Source: Thiocystis violascens (GTDB lineage Bacteria > Pseudomonadota > Gammaproteobacteria > Chromatiales > Chromatiaceae). Taken from it: a DNA stretch of 64,000 nucleotides. The translations under genes and the position numbers were made by a program. Within the stretch, counting starts at the first letter, position 1. The number at the start of each line of letters is the position of its first letter. This document shows positions 39,142 through 47,024 of the stretch, one piece after another. Location: assembly GCA_020721065.1 (NCBI GenBank), contig DYNM01000003.1, forward strand, positions 62,001-126,000, read 5' to 3'. The notes under the pieces are model-generated. The model was not told the origin of the DNA. It saw only the letters and a program-made list of their open reading frames with translations, and did no database searches.

Positions 39142-41392
39142 CGTGTGGTTGTGGCCCGAAGCTGGCGCAGTGCGTTGGTGGCAGGCGGATGAGACCTGCT
39201 TATTTCCCGATCTCAACGCACACACTGCGCCGGTGAGCGCGGGATTTGATCCGCTACGAACGCAGCGGTTGTGCCAACACCAAGAATGTTGGGCGCTAGA
39301 AACGGCGTTGGTGCCGAGCTTCGCGGCACGATTACGCGCCAGCGTGCAGCGCCAGCCTGTGCGCTTGCATCTTCACCCGCAGTTAGCCACCAGTTGGCAG
39401 CATTTCCCCTTTGAATGGCTGCACGTTGACGGGACATCGCTTCATGCGCGGCTCAGTGTCAATCGCCTGAGTGCGGCGGAACACGCACCGCTGCCGCCGT
39501 TGGCACCGCAGCGCGATTGTGTGATTTGCGATCTGCTGCCGCCCGCTGAACAGCTCAATTCACCAGCGCGTCTGTTGCCGGCTGGCACAGCGCAGATCAT
39601 CACCGGTGCCGCAGCGGTGAATTCCTATCTCGCTTATACCGATCTGACGACGGCGGCGGCGCTGTGCGTAATCGCGCACGGGACGGAATGCGCCGACGCG
39701 CCAGCACTGCGCCTGCCAGATGGCACAGCGTGGACGTTGCCGACAGAGCGCGGAATGCCGCCGCTGGTGCTATTGCTGGCGTGTGGTGACGCTGCTGGCA
39801 ATGTGCTCCACGAAGCGCAACGCTTGCTCAACGCCGGGGCACAAACGGTGGTGGCTGCGCTGGGACAGCCGACATTGACCGCTGCTGGCGCGTTTTTACG
39901 CACCTTTCTACCGCGCTGGCGCGAGGGCGAACGTCCCGACGATCTGCTGCGCGAGATGGTGGTTGCCAGCGGCATGAGCCACAGTTCGGGGCGCTTGCTG
40001 CTGCTGGGGCGCGGCGATTTGCGGATGGCGACAACGCCGCGCTGGTGCGAATACGCGGACGCAGATTTGGCTGCCGTTCAGCATGAGCCGGGCGCGTTGA
40101 CAGAATTGGTGACGCGCTTGACCCGTCGCACCGCTGCGCAACAAGAAACGCTTGATGTCGCCGAACGCACCTTCAAAAAGCTGTTGGGCATTGCCGCTCA
40201 CGATGAATCGGCGCGGCGTACCTTGCGGGCGCAATTGCAGCCGTTGGAACCGACTTTGCCAATGCTCAGTCGCGCTTGGGTGGCACCACTGCTGGCGCAT
40301 TTCACTGAGGCTTATGCCCACGACCAAATTGCAGAATTAAAACGAGTGCGGCACCTTTTAGATAAGAAACAAATCACGCATTCATTGCCGCTGCTGCATT
40401 ATTGGTCAAAATTATATTATCGCAAAGGTGAATACAGCGCCGCGCTACAAGATTTAATTTTAGGAATGCAGCACAGTTCAGCGGCTGAATTCTATGATGC
40501 CAGCGGTTTGTATCGCTCAAATTGTTGGGGTGTTATTGGGCATTTGTGCAATATCTTAGTAGATTTGAATCACGCCGCAATTGCTGAACAGTTATTAGAA
40601 GAACTCGATGCTGCGCTCGTTGGACAGCATGATAATGATACGGAATTTGAGCGCCATAAATTATTAGATCGGCGGGCACGCGCTGCTTTGCGCAATGGGA
40701 ATGCAGAGCGAGCACTTGCGTTTTATCAACAAAAATATCGTGCTGCTACGCAATTTAATGGTGATGGTCTGCGAGAAATTGCAGGCTTGATTTACATCTC
40801 AGCGTGGTGTCAATCATCAACGCCAGCAGAACTACAACAAGCGTATTCTTTTTTAGCGACGTTAAATCCAACTGATATTGGCAACGGCAATGATACCGGC
40901 GTATATCTTTTGCGAGCGGTGGCGGCGTGGGGATGGTTGTGTCACGATGCTGACGCGCTGACCGTCATCACGCCATTTTTCCCAGCGTTAATCCACCTAT
41001 TACAACAAGGTGATGCGGGGCCTGTGGGATTAATTTTTAGCTTTTTACACTTTGCGCAGCGCAACGGTTTAACGATTACCAATACGCTACCAACGTGGGA
41101 CGAAATAAGCGTTAATCTGGAACGCGACCGTTATTTTATTGAATTGGCAGCGTTACATGCGTTAATAGAAAAGCGCGATGACAGCACCCGTTATTTGGGT
41201 CAATTGCAACGCCAACGCCAATTAAAAATAGGAGTCAATTTTCCTGATTGGTTAGCATCGGGCGCGTTAGTCAATTGGAATGAACTGTGCCAAAACCGTG
41301 CTGCGGTTGAAAAACAAGTGTTGCTATCTACAGAGACAGTAGAGACAGTCACACCAGCGCAATTGCGAGACAAGGGTTTATTGCCGTTATAA
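39131..41392 (+). CDS. CHAT-domain caspase-like protease with TPR-like C-terminus
   Basis: The 753-residue protein carries a CHAT peptidase domain (about residues 120-310). The catalytic pair is His in VIAHGTE and Cys in LLLACGD, the same His-Cys order as in caspase-like CHAT enzymes. Residues about 400-700 form repeated helix pairs (TPR-like, for example LLHYWSKLYYRKGEYSAALQDL and RARAALRNGNAERALAFYQQKY) that may sense a partner. GGAG 6 bases ahead of ATG 39131 sets the start. GC content drops sharply near 40330, between the protease and the helical part, which suggests a fusion of segments with different histories. It is the last gene of the module and converges on dnaB. Confidence 0.8.
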   Translation: MSIDVWLWPEAGAVRWWQADETCLFPDLNAHTAPVSAGFDPLRTQRLCQHQECWALETALVPSFAARLRASVQRQPVRLHLHPQLATSWQHFPFEWLHVDGTSLHARLSVNRLSAAEHAPLPPLAPQRDCVICDLLPPAEQLNSPARLLPAGTAQIITGAAAVNSYLAYTDLTTAAALCVIAHGTECADAPALRLPDGTAWTLPTERGMPPLVLLLACGDAAGNVLHEAQRLLNAGAQTVVAALGQPTLTAAGAFLRTFLPRWREGERPDDLLREMVVASGMSHSSGRLLLLGRGDLRMATTPRWCEYADADLAAVQHEPGALTELVTRLTRRTAAQQETLDVAERTFKKLLGIAAHDESARRTLRAQLQPLEPTLPMLSRAWVAPLLAHFTEAYAHDQIAELKRVRHLLDKKQITHSLPLLHYWSKLYYRKGEYSAALQDLILGMQHSSAAEFYDASGLYRSNCWGVIGHLCNILVDLNHAAIAEQLLEELDAALVGQHDNDTEFERHKLLDRRARAALRNGNAERALAFYQQKYRAATQFNGDGLREIAGLIYISAWCQSSTPAELQQAYSFLATLNPTDIGNGNDTGVYLLRAVAAWGWLCHDADALTVITPFFPALIHLLQQGDAGPVGLIFSFLHFAQRNGLTITNTLPTWDEISVNLERDRYFIELAALHALIEKRDDSTRYLGQLQRQRQLKIGVNFPDWLASGALVNWNELCQNRAAVEKQVLLSTETVETVTPAQLRDKGLLPL

Positions 41393-41405
41393 CCGCGTGG
41401 CGCGT

Positions 41406-43835
41406 TTAATAAGATTCTGATTCGCCGTCGTTATACACGTCACTAATGAAGTTTTCAAACTTAGTGTATTGATTGAGAAATGTTAAGCGCGTGCTACCAA
41501 TTGGACCATTACGTTGTTTAGCGATAATGATTTCAGCAGTACCTGCATCTTGACTGTCCTTGTTATACACCTCATCCCGGTAAATAAACACGATTAAATC
41601 CGCATCTTGTTCAATAGCACCAGAATTGTGATTGATTACGCCATCAGCTAACCAACACGCCGTATCTGGCACCGTTAAATCAAAGACTTCTTCCGCATCT
41701 TCCGCAGTGATTGCAACAATTTCATCCCAAAAAATGGGTTCAGAGCGCAGCGGTGCCATTGTGTGCAATTGCAATTGAATTGCTAAACGCTGGGCAGATT
41801 TCTCATGTATGCCATAAGCGCCAATGTTTTGTAAAAACAACCGTTTGTGTGCATCATCAGCGAGAAAAACCGTCCACCAACCTCGGCTAGTTTTAGCAGT
41901 GGTATTGTGTTTTAGGTAAGCAACAACACCAAAACGCAATAATAGTGTAGTGAGATCAATTGCGAGTTGTTGACTGGCAGTTGTAAAGGAAATATCACTG
42001 CCATGCTGATATGAATCAATCCGTCCGCGTGTTGTCCAGAGATGCCGCAAAAATAAGGCTAATTGTGTATTGGAGAGTTGAAACACGCCAACTGGCAGCC
42101 GCGTTTCAATTGCCGTTTGTCCATCAATACCTAATGTGGCAAGCCATTGCATCACTCCCAATTGACCCGCCGCCACGTCGTGAATGACGCATTGCTGCCA
42201 ACTACCTTTTATCACAGATGCAGTCACGGTATTACCAAAAGTGTGAATCGCGGAGATGACATCATGTTGATCGTTTTGATGTGTAATGACATAACATCCA
42301 GAGTGTGATGTGCAATAGCGACCCGCACCTAGCAAATGCGCAAGTAGAATAATGGCATGTTCTGACCAAGAATAGGTATTGAGTGGCTCTGGTAATTGCG
42401 CTGCAATTCCTATTCTATTGCCAATTTGTAAGGTATGTGCTGCTGCCCAATGTGTTGGTGTGTATAGGCGATGTTGTGGAGAACAGCGCAGCACTCGTCC
42501 ACTGGCGCAGTGCAGTTTTATCATATCTTTTATTCCTGCGCTCCAAATGTAATCGCTGCGGGCAATGGCTATTTGTCCAGATGCGGTGATAGAAAGTACT
42601 TGCGGTTGTTGACCAATCAGTTCACGAATTGCAATAGCACGACCGTCAGCTAATAATACCCGCGTGTCACCGCTGACGCATTCGCGTAAATCTGACATGA
42701 CCGGACGTTTATTTTGGCGTTGTTCTAAGCCACGATTTAATTGTGATAAGGCAATGACGGGCACGTTAAGTTCTTTTGCTAAGGCTTTTAAGCTCCGCGA
42801 AATCGCTGAGACTTCATTGGTGCGATTTTCACTGCCCGGCTCTTGCATCAATTGCAGATAATCAATGACGATTAAGGCTAAATCGTCGTGTTCTCGCTTT
42901 AAGCGGCGGGCGCGGGTGCGTAATTCGGTGGGAGATAAGGCGGGGGTGTCATCAATAAAGAGTTGTGCGTTGGATAGGGTACTCATGGCCGTCGTTAAGC
43001 GTGACCATTCATCGTCATTTAGTTGCCCACTGCGTACGCGCTGTTGGTCAATACGACCGAGTGAGGAGAGTAAGCGCATGGCTAATGAATCGCCGGGCAT
43101 TTCCATACTAAATACGGCAACTGATCGTTGTAAATCAACGGCAACAAATTCAGCGATATTCATTGCTAATGCGGTTTTTCCCATTGAGGGTCGCCCGGCT
43201 AGAATAATTAAATCTGCGGGTTGTAAACCTGAAGTCATATCATCAAAATCTTTAAATCCACTCGATAAACCTGTGATTGTTTTGCCAGATTGAAAGAGTA
43301 AATCAATGCGGGCGACGGCGTTGGCAACTAGGTCTTTGAGCGGTTGAAAACCACCGCCACCGCGTGCTTCTTGCTCGGCAATGGTAAATAAGCGTTGTTC
43401 TGCTTCATCAATTAATTCAGCGGGTTTGCGACCGTTGGGGTGATAGCCGCTGTCGGCAATGGCGACGCCGGAGGTGATGATTTGCCGCAAGACGGAGGTT
43501 TGCCGCACGATTTTGGCGTAAACATGGATGTTGGCGGCGCTGGGGGTGTTGCGAACCAGTTCGGTGAGATATGACATTCCGCCGCTGGCGGCGAGCTGCT
43601 CGCTACGTTCTAAAGTTTCGGCGAGAGTGACGAGATCAAAGGGGTGTCCTTCGTCAGCAAGTTTTTGAATGGCTTCAAAAATATGGCGATGTTCGCGCCG
43701 ATAACAGTCGTGAGCGGTGACAATTTCTGCCACACGCTCCCATGCGCTGTTATCCAACATCAGCCCGCCGAGCAGGGATTGTTCCGCGTGTAAATTGTGG
43801 GGGGGAATGCGCAGATCGTCGTCATCAGCAGTCAT
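41406..43835 (-). CDS. dnaB: Replicative DNA helicase DnaB precursor containing an intein
   Basis: The spliced protein would have 457 residues, close to E. coli DnaB. The N-terminal collar domain is followed by the RecA-like motor with GRPSMGKTALAMN (Walker A), VIDYLQLM (Walker B) and SQLNRGLEQR. The frame is 809 codons because a 352-residue intein lies after residue 385 (MSDLRE, then Cys386). Host sequence resumes with SGAIEQDADLIVFIYRDE. The site is the conserved SDLRE/SGAIEQDAD position used by known cyanobacterial and Rhodothermus DnaB inteins. It follows rplI on the same strand with a 139-base gap. Confidence 0.95.
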   Translation of the reverse strand: MTADDDDLRIPPHNLHAEQSLLGGLMLDNSAWERVAEIVTAHDCYRREHRHIFEAIQKLADEGHPFDLVTLAETLERSEQLAASGGMSYLTELVRNTPSAANIHVYAKIVRQTSVLRQIITSGVAIADSGYHPNGRKPAELIDEAEQRLFTIAEQEARGGGGFQPLKDLVANAVARIDLLFQSGKTITGLSSGFKDFDDMTSGLQPADLIILAGRPSMGKTALAMNIAEFVAVDLQRSVAVFSMEMPGDSLAMRLLSSLGRIDQQRVRSGQLNDDEWSRLTTAMSTLSNAQLFIDDTPALSPTELRTRARRLKREHDDLALIVIDYLQLMQEPGSENRTNEVSAISRSLKALAKELNVPVIALSQLNRGLEQRQNKRPVMSDLRECVSGDTRVLLADGRAIAIRELIGQQPQVLSITASGQIAIARSDYIWSAGIKDMIKLHCASGRVLRCSPQHRLYTPTHWAAAHTLQIGNRIGIAAQLPEPLNTYSWSEHAIILLAHLLGAGRYCTSHSGCYVITHQNDQHDVISAIHTFGNTVTASVIKGSWQQCVIHDVAAGQLGVMQWLATLGIDGQTAIETRLPVGVFQLSNTQLALFLRHLWTTRGRIDSYQHGSDISFTTASQQLAIDLTTLLLRFGVVAYLKHNTTAKTSRGWWTVFLADDAHKRLFLQNIGAYGIHEKSAQRLAIQLQLHTMAPLRSEPIFWDEIVAITAEDAEEVFDLTVPDTACWLADGVINHNSGAIEQDADLIVFIYRDEVYNKDSQDAGTAEIIIAKQRNGPIGSTRLTFLNQYTKFENFISDVYNDGESESY
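41625..42680 (-). mobile_element. DnaB intein with inactivated LAGLIDADG endonuclease
   Basis: This 352-residue intein starts at Cys386 (CVSGDTRVLLADG, block A) and ends INHN before Ser (block G), with EEVFDLTVPD as block F and CSPQHRLYT as block B. All residues needed for splicing (Cys1, block-B His, penultimate His, final Asn, +1 Ser) are present. The middle contains a two-motif homing endonuclease: LLAHLLGAG and FLRHLWTTRG. In both, the catalytic Asp of the GDG/TDG signature is replaced (Ala at about intein residue 119, Arg at about 218). Splicing is therefore likely, but DNA cutting and homing are not. Confidence 0.9.
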
Positions 43836-43974
43836 GGGCAGCGCCGAACATCATTAAATCGCAGGTACGATGCGACCAAGAACGGCGGCGCAATCACCGC
43901 AAATACGATGCTAACAGGTTGAATAATCAGGAAAACGAGCGAGAACCCCAGCGCGGAGCCGGGGCGATGGGCGA

Positions 43975-44424
43975 TCAGGCTTCTGGAATAATATCGACCT
44001 TGATGACGGCTTCGACGTCGGTGTATAGCCGCAACGTCACGTCATATTCACCAATGGCGCGGAGTGCGCCCTTGCCTAAACGTACTTCTGATTTGTCTAC
44101 GGTCATCCCTGCGGCGCTTGCTGCGGCAGCGATGTCGCTGGTGCCAACGGAACCAAACAGGCGTCCTTCATCACCGGCTTTACGCGCCAGCGTTAAGCGC
44201 GTTCCGTCCAGTTGCGCTTTACGCGCTTCTGCGGCAGCTTGCATTTCTGCGGCAGCGCGTTCTAATTCTGCTCGCCGTGCCTCGAATGCTTCCAAATTGG
44301 CGGCAGTGGCAGACACGGCGAAGCCGGCTGGAACCAGATAATTGCGCCCATAGCCGGCGCGAACTTTGACCTTATCCCCAAGCACACCGAGATTCGGTAC
44401 GTTTTTCAGTAAGATGATTTCCAC
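43975..44424 (-). CDS. rplI: 50S ribosomal protein L9 (bL9)
   Basis: The 149-residue protein begins VEIILLKNVPNLGVLGDKVKV, the family signature, and includes the N-terminal domain motif GYGRNYLVPAGFA, a long central helix and the C-terminal domain. The GTG start (44422-44424) follows AGGA by 9 bases; further upstream codons do not match the family. It is preceded by a hairpin terminator that may attenuate transcription coming from rpsF-rpsR-DUF2232. Confidence 0.95.
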   Translation of the reverse strand: MEIILLKNVPNLGVLGDKVKVRAGYGRNYLVPAGFAVSATAANLEAFEARRAELERAAAEMQAAAEARKAQLDGTRLTLARKAGDEGRLFGSVGTSDIAAAASAAGMTVDKSEVRLGKGALRAIGEYDVTLRLYTDVEAVIKVDIIPEA

Positions 44425-44442
44425 AACTAAAATTCCTATTCC

Positions 44443-44470
44443 AAAAAACCTCAATCACAAGTGATTGAGG
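44443..44470 (-). terminator. Terminator or attenuator between DUF2232 and rplI
   Basis: On the minus strand, CCTCAATCAC pairs perfectly with GTGATTGAGG around a 2-base loop and is followed by six T residues. It ends only about 19 bases before the rplI start codon, so it may limit rplI-dnaB expression rather than end the operon. Confidence 0.75.
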
Positions 44471-44561
44471 TGGATTGATCCGCGCTCGGTTGACGCGCTG
44501 CTGCGCCCAACGCAAGCCTATATCTTGTAACAGTTTTCTGCACCGTGCCGGCTGGCTAACG

Positions 44562-45473
44562 TTAGCGAGGAGGTTTGGCAATCCGATCCATGCGAGAACG
44601 CAAATCAAGCCAAACATCAAGCATTCCCACGCCAGCGATGATGAGCAGTGTGTGTGGCATCAATAACAACAGCAAGACATAACCGCCAACCATCCAGCCG
44701 CCAGCCGCTTGCAAACGGTGGTGAAGCGCATGAGCAACTGCAAGTCCTTGAATGATCGGAAAAATGCTCAACAGCAACAGCATATCAGCGATGACACCCG
44801 CTTGCGGATTGATGCCAAACCAAAGCAGCACAATGATGAATCCGATACTACTGCTGCGCCCAAAATGCAACGCCCGAAATTCCTCACCGAAGCCACCGGG
44901 ATTGTAGAGTGCTGCCTGCCAATAACGGGCAAGCACCAAACTCACCAGCGTCTGTAGCACAAAAGCAACAGCCATGCTGCCGGTCATCCACTGTGCCGCG
45001 TGTTGCACCACCTGCACACTCAACTCCGCCGTCAACAGCCCGTCATTAGCGAGGGTTTGCCGCACCGGTTCCAGTAGTTGTAACCAATAACCTGTCGGAT
45101 CCGCGACGCTGAGTCGCCATCCCAACATCACAATGCCGCCACCAAGCACGGCAAGCTGCACCATCAAGGTCAAGGAGCGTGACTGGCGTAACACACTCGC
45201 CAACAACCACGTCGGCAACCACAACACAAGCACAATGCCGACACTCGAGAGGGGCGTACCCAAAATCAGCAAGGTCAATATAACCGTACCGAGAGTCGCT
45301 ATTGCCCCCACTATCGCGCCTTGCAGCCCACCTTGGCGCAAGGTGACGATGCCGACAGCAGCCGCGCTGAGTACGCCCAACAGCGGCATCAGCAGCGATA
45401 ACATGGCGGTTGTGGCAGCCACAAGCGCGGCTTGGGTACGACCACGCATGATGAAACGGGCAAGGATGATCAT
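44562..45473 (-). CDS. DUF2232 (YybS-like) multi-spanning membrane protein
   Basis: The 303-residue protein has about eight hydrophobic segments spread over its length (for example ILTLLILGTPLSSVGIVLVLWL and SIGFIIVLLWFGINP). Its position between rpsR and rplI is where a DUF2232 membrane protein is found in many gammaproteobacteria. The function of the family is not established. The C-terminus is short and basic. A hairpin terminator follows. Confidence 0.8.
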   Translation of the reverse strand: MIILARFIMRGRTQAALVAATTAMLSLLMPLLGVLSAAAVGIVTLRQGGLQGAIVGAIATLGTVILTLLILGTPLSSVGIVLVLWLPTWLLASVLRQSRSLTLMVQLAVLGGGIVMLGWRLSVADPTGYWLQLLEPVRQTLANDGLLTAELSVQVVQHAAQWMTGSMAVAFVLQTLVSLVLARYWQAALYNPGGFGEEFRALHFGRSSSIGFIIVLLWFGINPQAGVIADMLLLLSIFPIIQGLAVAHALHHRLQAAGGWMVGGYVLLLLLMPHTLLIIAGVGMLDVWLDLRSRMDRIAKPPR

Positions 45474-45530
45474 CTCACGCCACGCTGCACTCAGGCTCGA
45501 TCACGCGCTGGCGGCTTGACAAACGCCAAC

Positions 45531-45755
45531 TTAGTGACCGTCGGTGTACGGCAACAACGCCAAAAAGCGGGCGCGTTTCACGGCTTGGGCGAGCTGACGC
45601 TGATATTTTGCGGAAGTACCGGTGATGCGGCTCGGAACGATTTTGCCCGATTCACTGATATAGGCCTTCAAGAGGTTGAGGTCTTTATAATCGATCTCAG
45701 CAATACCTTCGGCAGTAAAGCGGCAATAACGTTTACGACGAAAAAATCGAGACAC
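45531..45755 (-). CDS. rpsR: 30S ribosomal protein S18 (bS18)
   Basis: The 74-residue protein begins [17 protein letters not shown] and includes [27 protein letters not shown], the conserved bS18 core. It binds S6 in the 30S platform. The start is GTG (45753-45755) with GGAG 7 bases upstream. It follows rpsF by 58 bases in the standard order. Confidence 0.98.
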   Translation of the reverse strand: MSRFFRRKRYCRFTAEGIAEIDYKDLNLLKAYISESGKIVPSRITGTSAKYQRQLAQAVKRARFLALLPYTDGH

Positions 45756-45813
45756 AGTGATGCTCCGTAATTAACTCAGTGAATAGGAAAGTAATGACAG
45801 CCCAATGCGGGTT

Positions 45814-46200
45814 TTAATCGTCACGTCCAGAATCATCCCGCCGAAAATCATCGCTCGGAATTTCTGGGCGTTCACGATCATCTCCGCCTTTCGTCAATGG
45901 CGATGGTTCCGTCACTGCCGTCCCGCGCACAATAATCATATTGCGCATCACAGCATCATTAAAACGAAATGCGCTTTCCAATTCGTTAATTGCTTCTTGA
46001 TCACACTCAACATTCATTAAGACATAATGCGCCTTGTGTACCTTATTAATTGGATAAGCAAGCGGACGCCGCCCCCAATCTTCAAAGCGATGCACGATCC
46101 CACCGCGTTTTTCCAGAGCTCCTTGATAACGCTCAACCATTCCCGGCACTTGCTCGCTCTGGCTCGGATGTACCAAAAAAACTACTTCATAATGTCGCAT
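45814..46200 (-). CDS. rpsF: 30S ribosomal protein S6 (bS6)
   Basis: The 128-residue protein begins [17 protein letters not shown] and includes [22 protein letters not shown], the bS6 signature. An Asp/Arg-rich tail ([12 protein letters not shown]) extends the C-terminus, as the E. coli protein has an acidic tail. The ATG at 46200 is set by GGGAG 5 bases upstream and by the family N-terminus. It heads the rpsF-rpsR-DUF2232-rplI-dnaB group. Confidence 0.97.
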   Translation of the reverse strand: MRHYEVVFLVHPSQSEQVPGMVERYQGALEKRGGIVHRFEDWGRRPLAYPINKVHKAHYVLMNVECDQEAINELESAFRFNDAVMRNMIIVRGTAVTEPSPLTKGGDDRERPEIPSDDFRRDDSGRDD

Positions 46201-46340
46201 TGCTGCTCCCTTCGGATTGACAGCCCCCCGCACCAGCGGTGAGGCAAGGAGATTCCCAAAATGAGTGTTGGGAATCGGACATCATACTTGAAAATGCCGA
46301 TTTTTGAACACCCCAAGTACACAAAAACCTGAAATCTAGC

Positions 46341-46366
46341 TTGATCGCTACCGTACCCTAGATCAA
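46341..46366 (+). promoter_or_regulatory. Inverted repeat TTGATC-N14-GATCAA
   Basis: This palindrome lies in the divergent gap between rpsF and the cyclic-nucleotide-binding gene. The half sites resemble FNR/CRP-type half sites, but the 14-base spacer is longer than the usual one, so the binding protein is unclear. Confidence 0.25.
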
Positions 46367-46409
46367 ACTGATAATCTTCAAGAGCACATTAGAATATTGG
46401 GGGATAGCG

Positions 46410-46895
46410 ATGAGCGTTGAACACGATTTCGTTTCACTACGCAGTTCGAGTCTTGGCAGCGGTCTGACTGACGAGCAAGTGCAAGCATTAGCCAGTATCG
46501 CGCATTGTCGGCGGCTTGCAGATGGAGAGATTTTGATTCACGAAGGTGAAATCACTAACAATTTACATGTCATTACTGAAGGAGCGTTAGCCGTTACCCG
46601 TGATTTAGGGAAAGGTGAATACGCCACTATTCATGTATTGCATACGGGAGATTTAGCGGGAGAGATGGGTTTTATTAGCGGTAAATCACATACTGCTACC
46701 TTGCGTTCACTCGGAAGAACACAAATTTGCAGTGTAGATCGTGAGGCATTTGAATCACTATTGATCACGCATCCTTGGCTAGTCTATCGAGTAATGCAAA
46801 CAATTGTGCGAGTGAGTCAAGACATCCTGCGGCGCATGAATGCCCAGCACGTTGAACTCACAAAATATGTGAGCAGTTCTCACGCTCTATATTGA
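46410..46895 (+). CDS. Stand-alone cyclic nucleotide-binding domain protein
   Basis: The 161-residue protein has one CRP-like beta-roll (GEILIHEGEITNNLHVITEGALAVTRD, HVLHTGDLAGEMGFISG) and a C-terminal helix, but no DNA-binding domain. In the phosphate-binding cassette (GEMGFISGKSHTATL), the arginine that normally contacts the cyclic phosphate is His. It may bind another ligand or act by protein contact. No neighbour shares its strand directly; it faces the GlgC-like gene convergently. Confidence 0.8.
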   Translation: MSVEHDFVSLRSSSLGSGLTDEQVQALASIAHCRRLADGEILIHEGEITNNLHVITEGALAVTRDLGKGEYATIHVLHTGDLAGEMGFISGKSHTATLRSLGRTQICSVDREAFESLLITHPWLVYRVMQTIVRVSQDILRRMNAQHVELTKYVSSSHALY

Positions 46896-47024
46896 ATGCG
46901 AGAATGGCGCTGGGCAACCGTCACTACCATCTTGATGTATTCAGTATCATCTCTTGGAAATGCGCGTTTGCCCAGAATAAACAACAATACCTTGACCAGA
47001 CCTTGTCATCACATGATGACCGCA

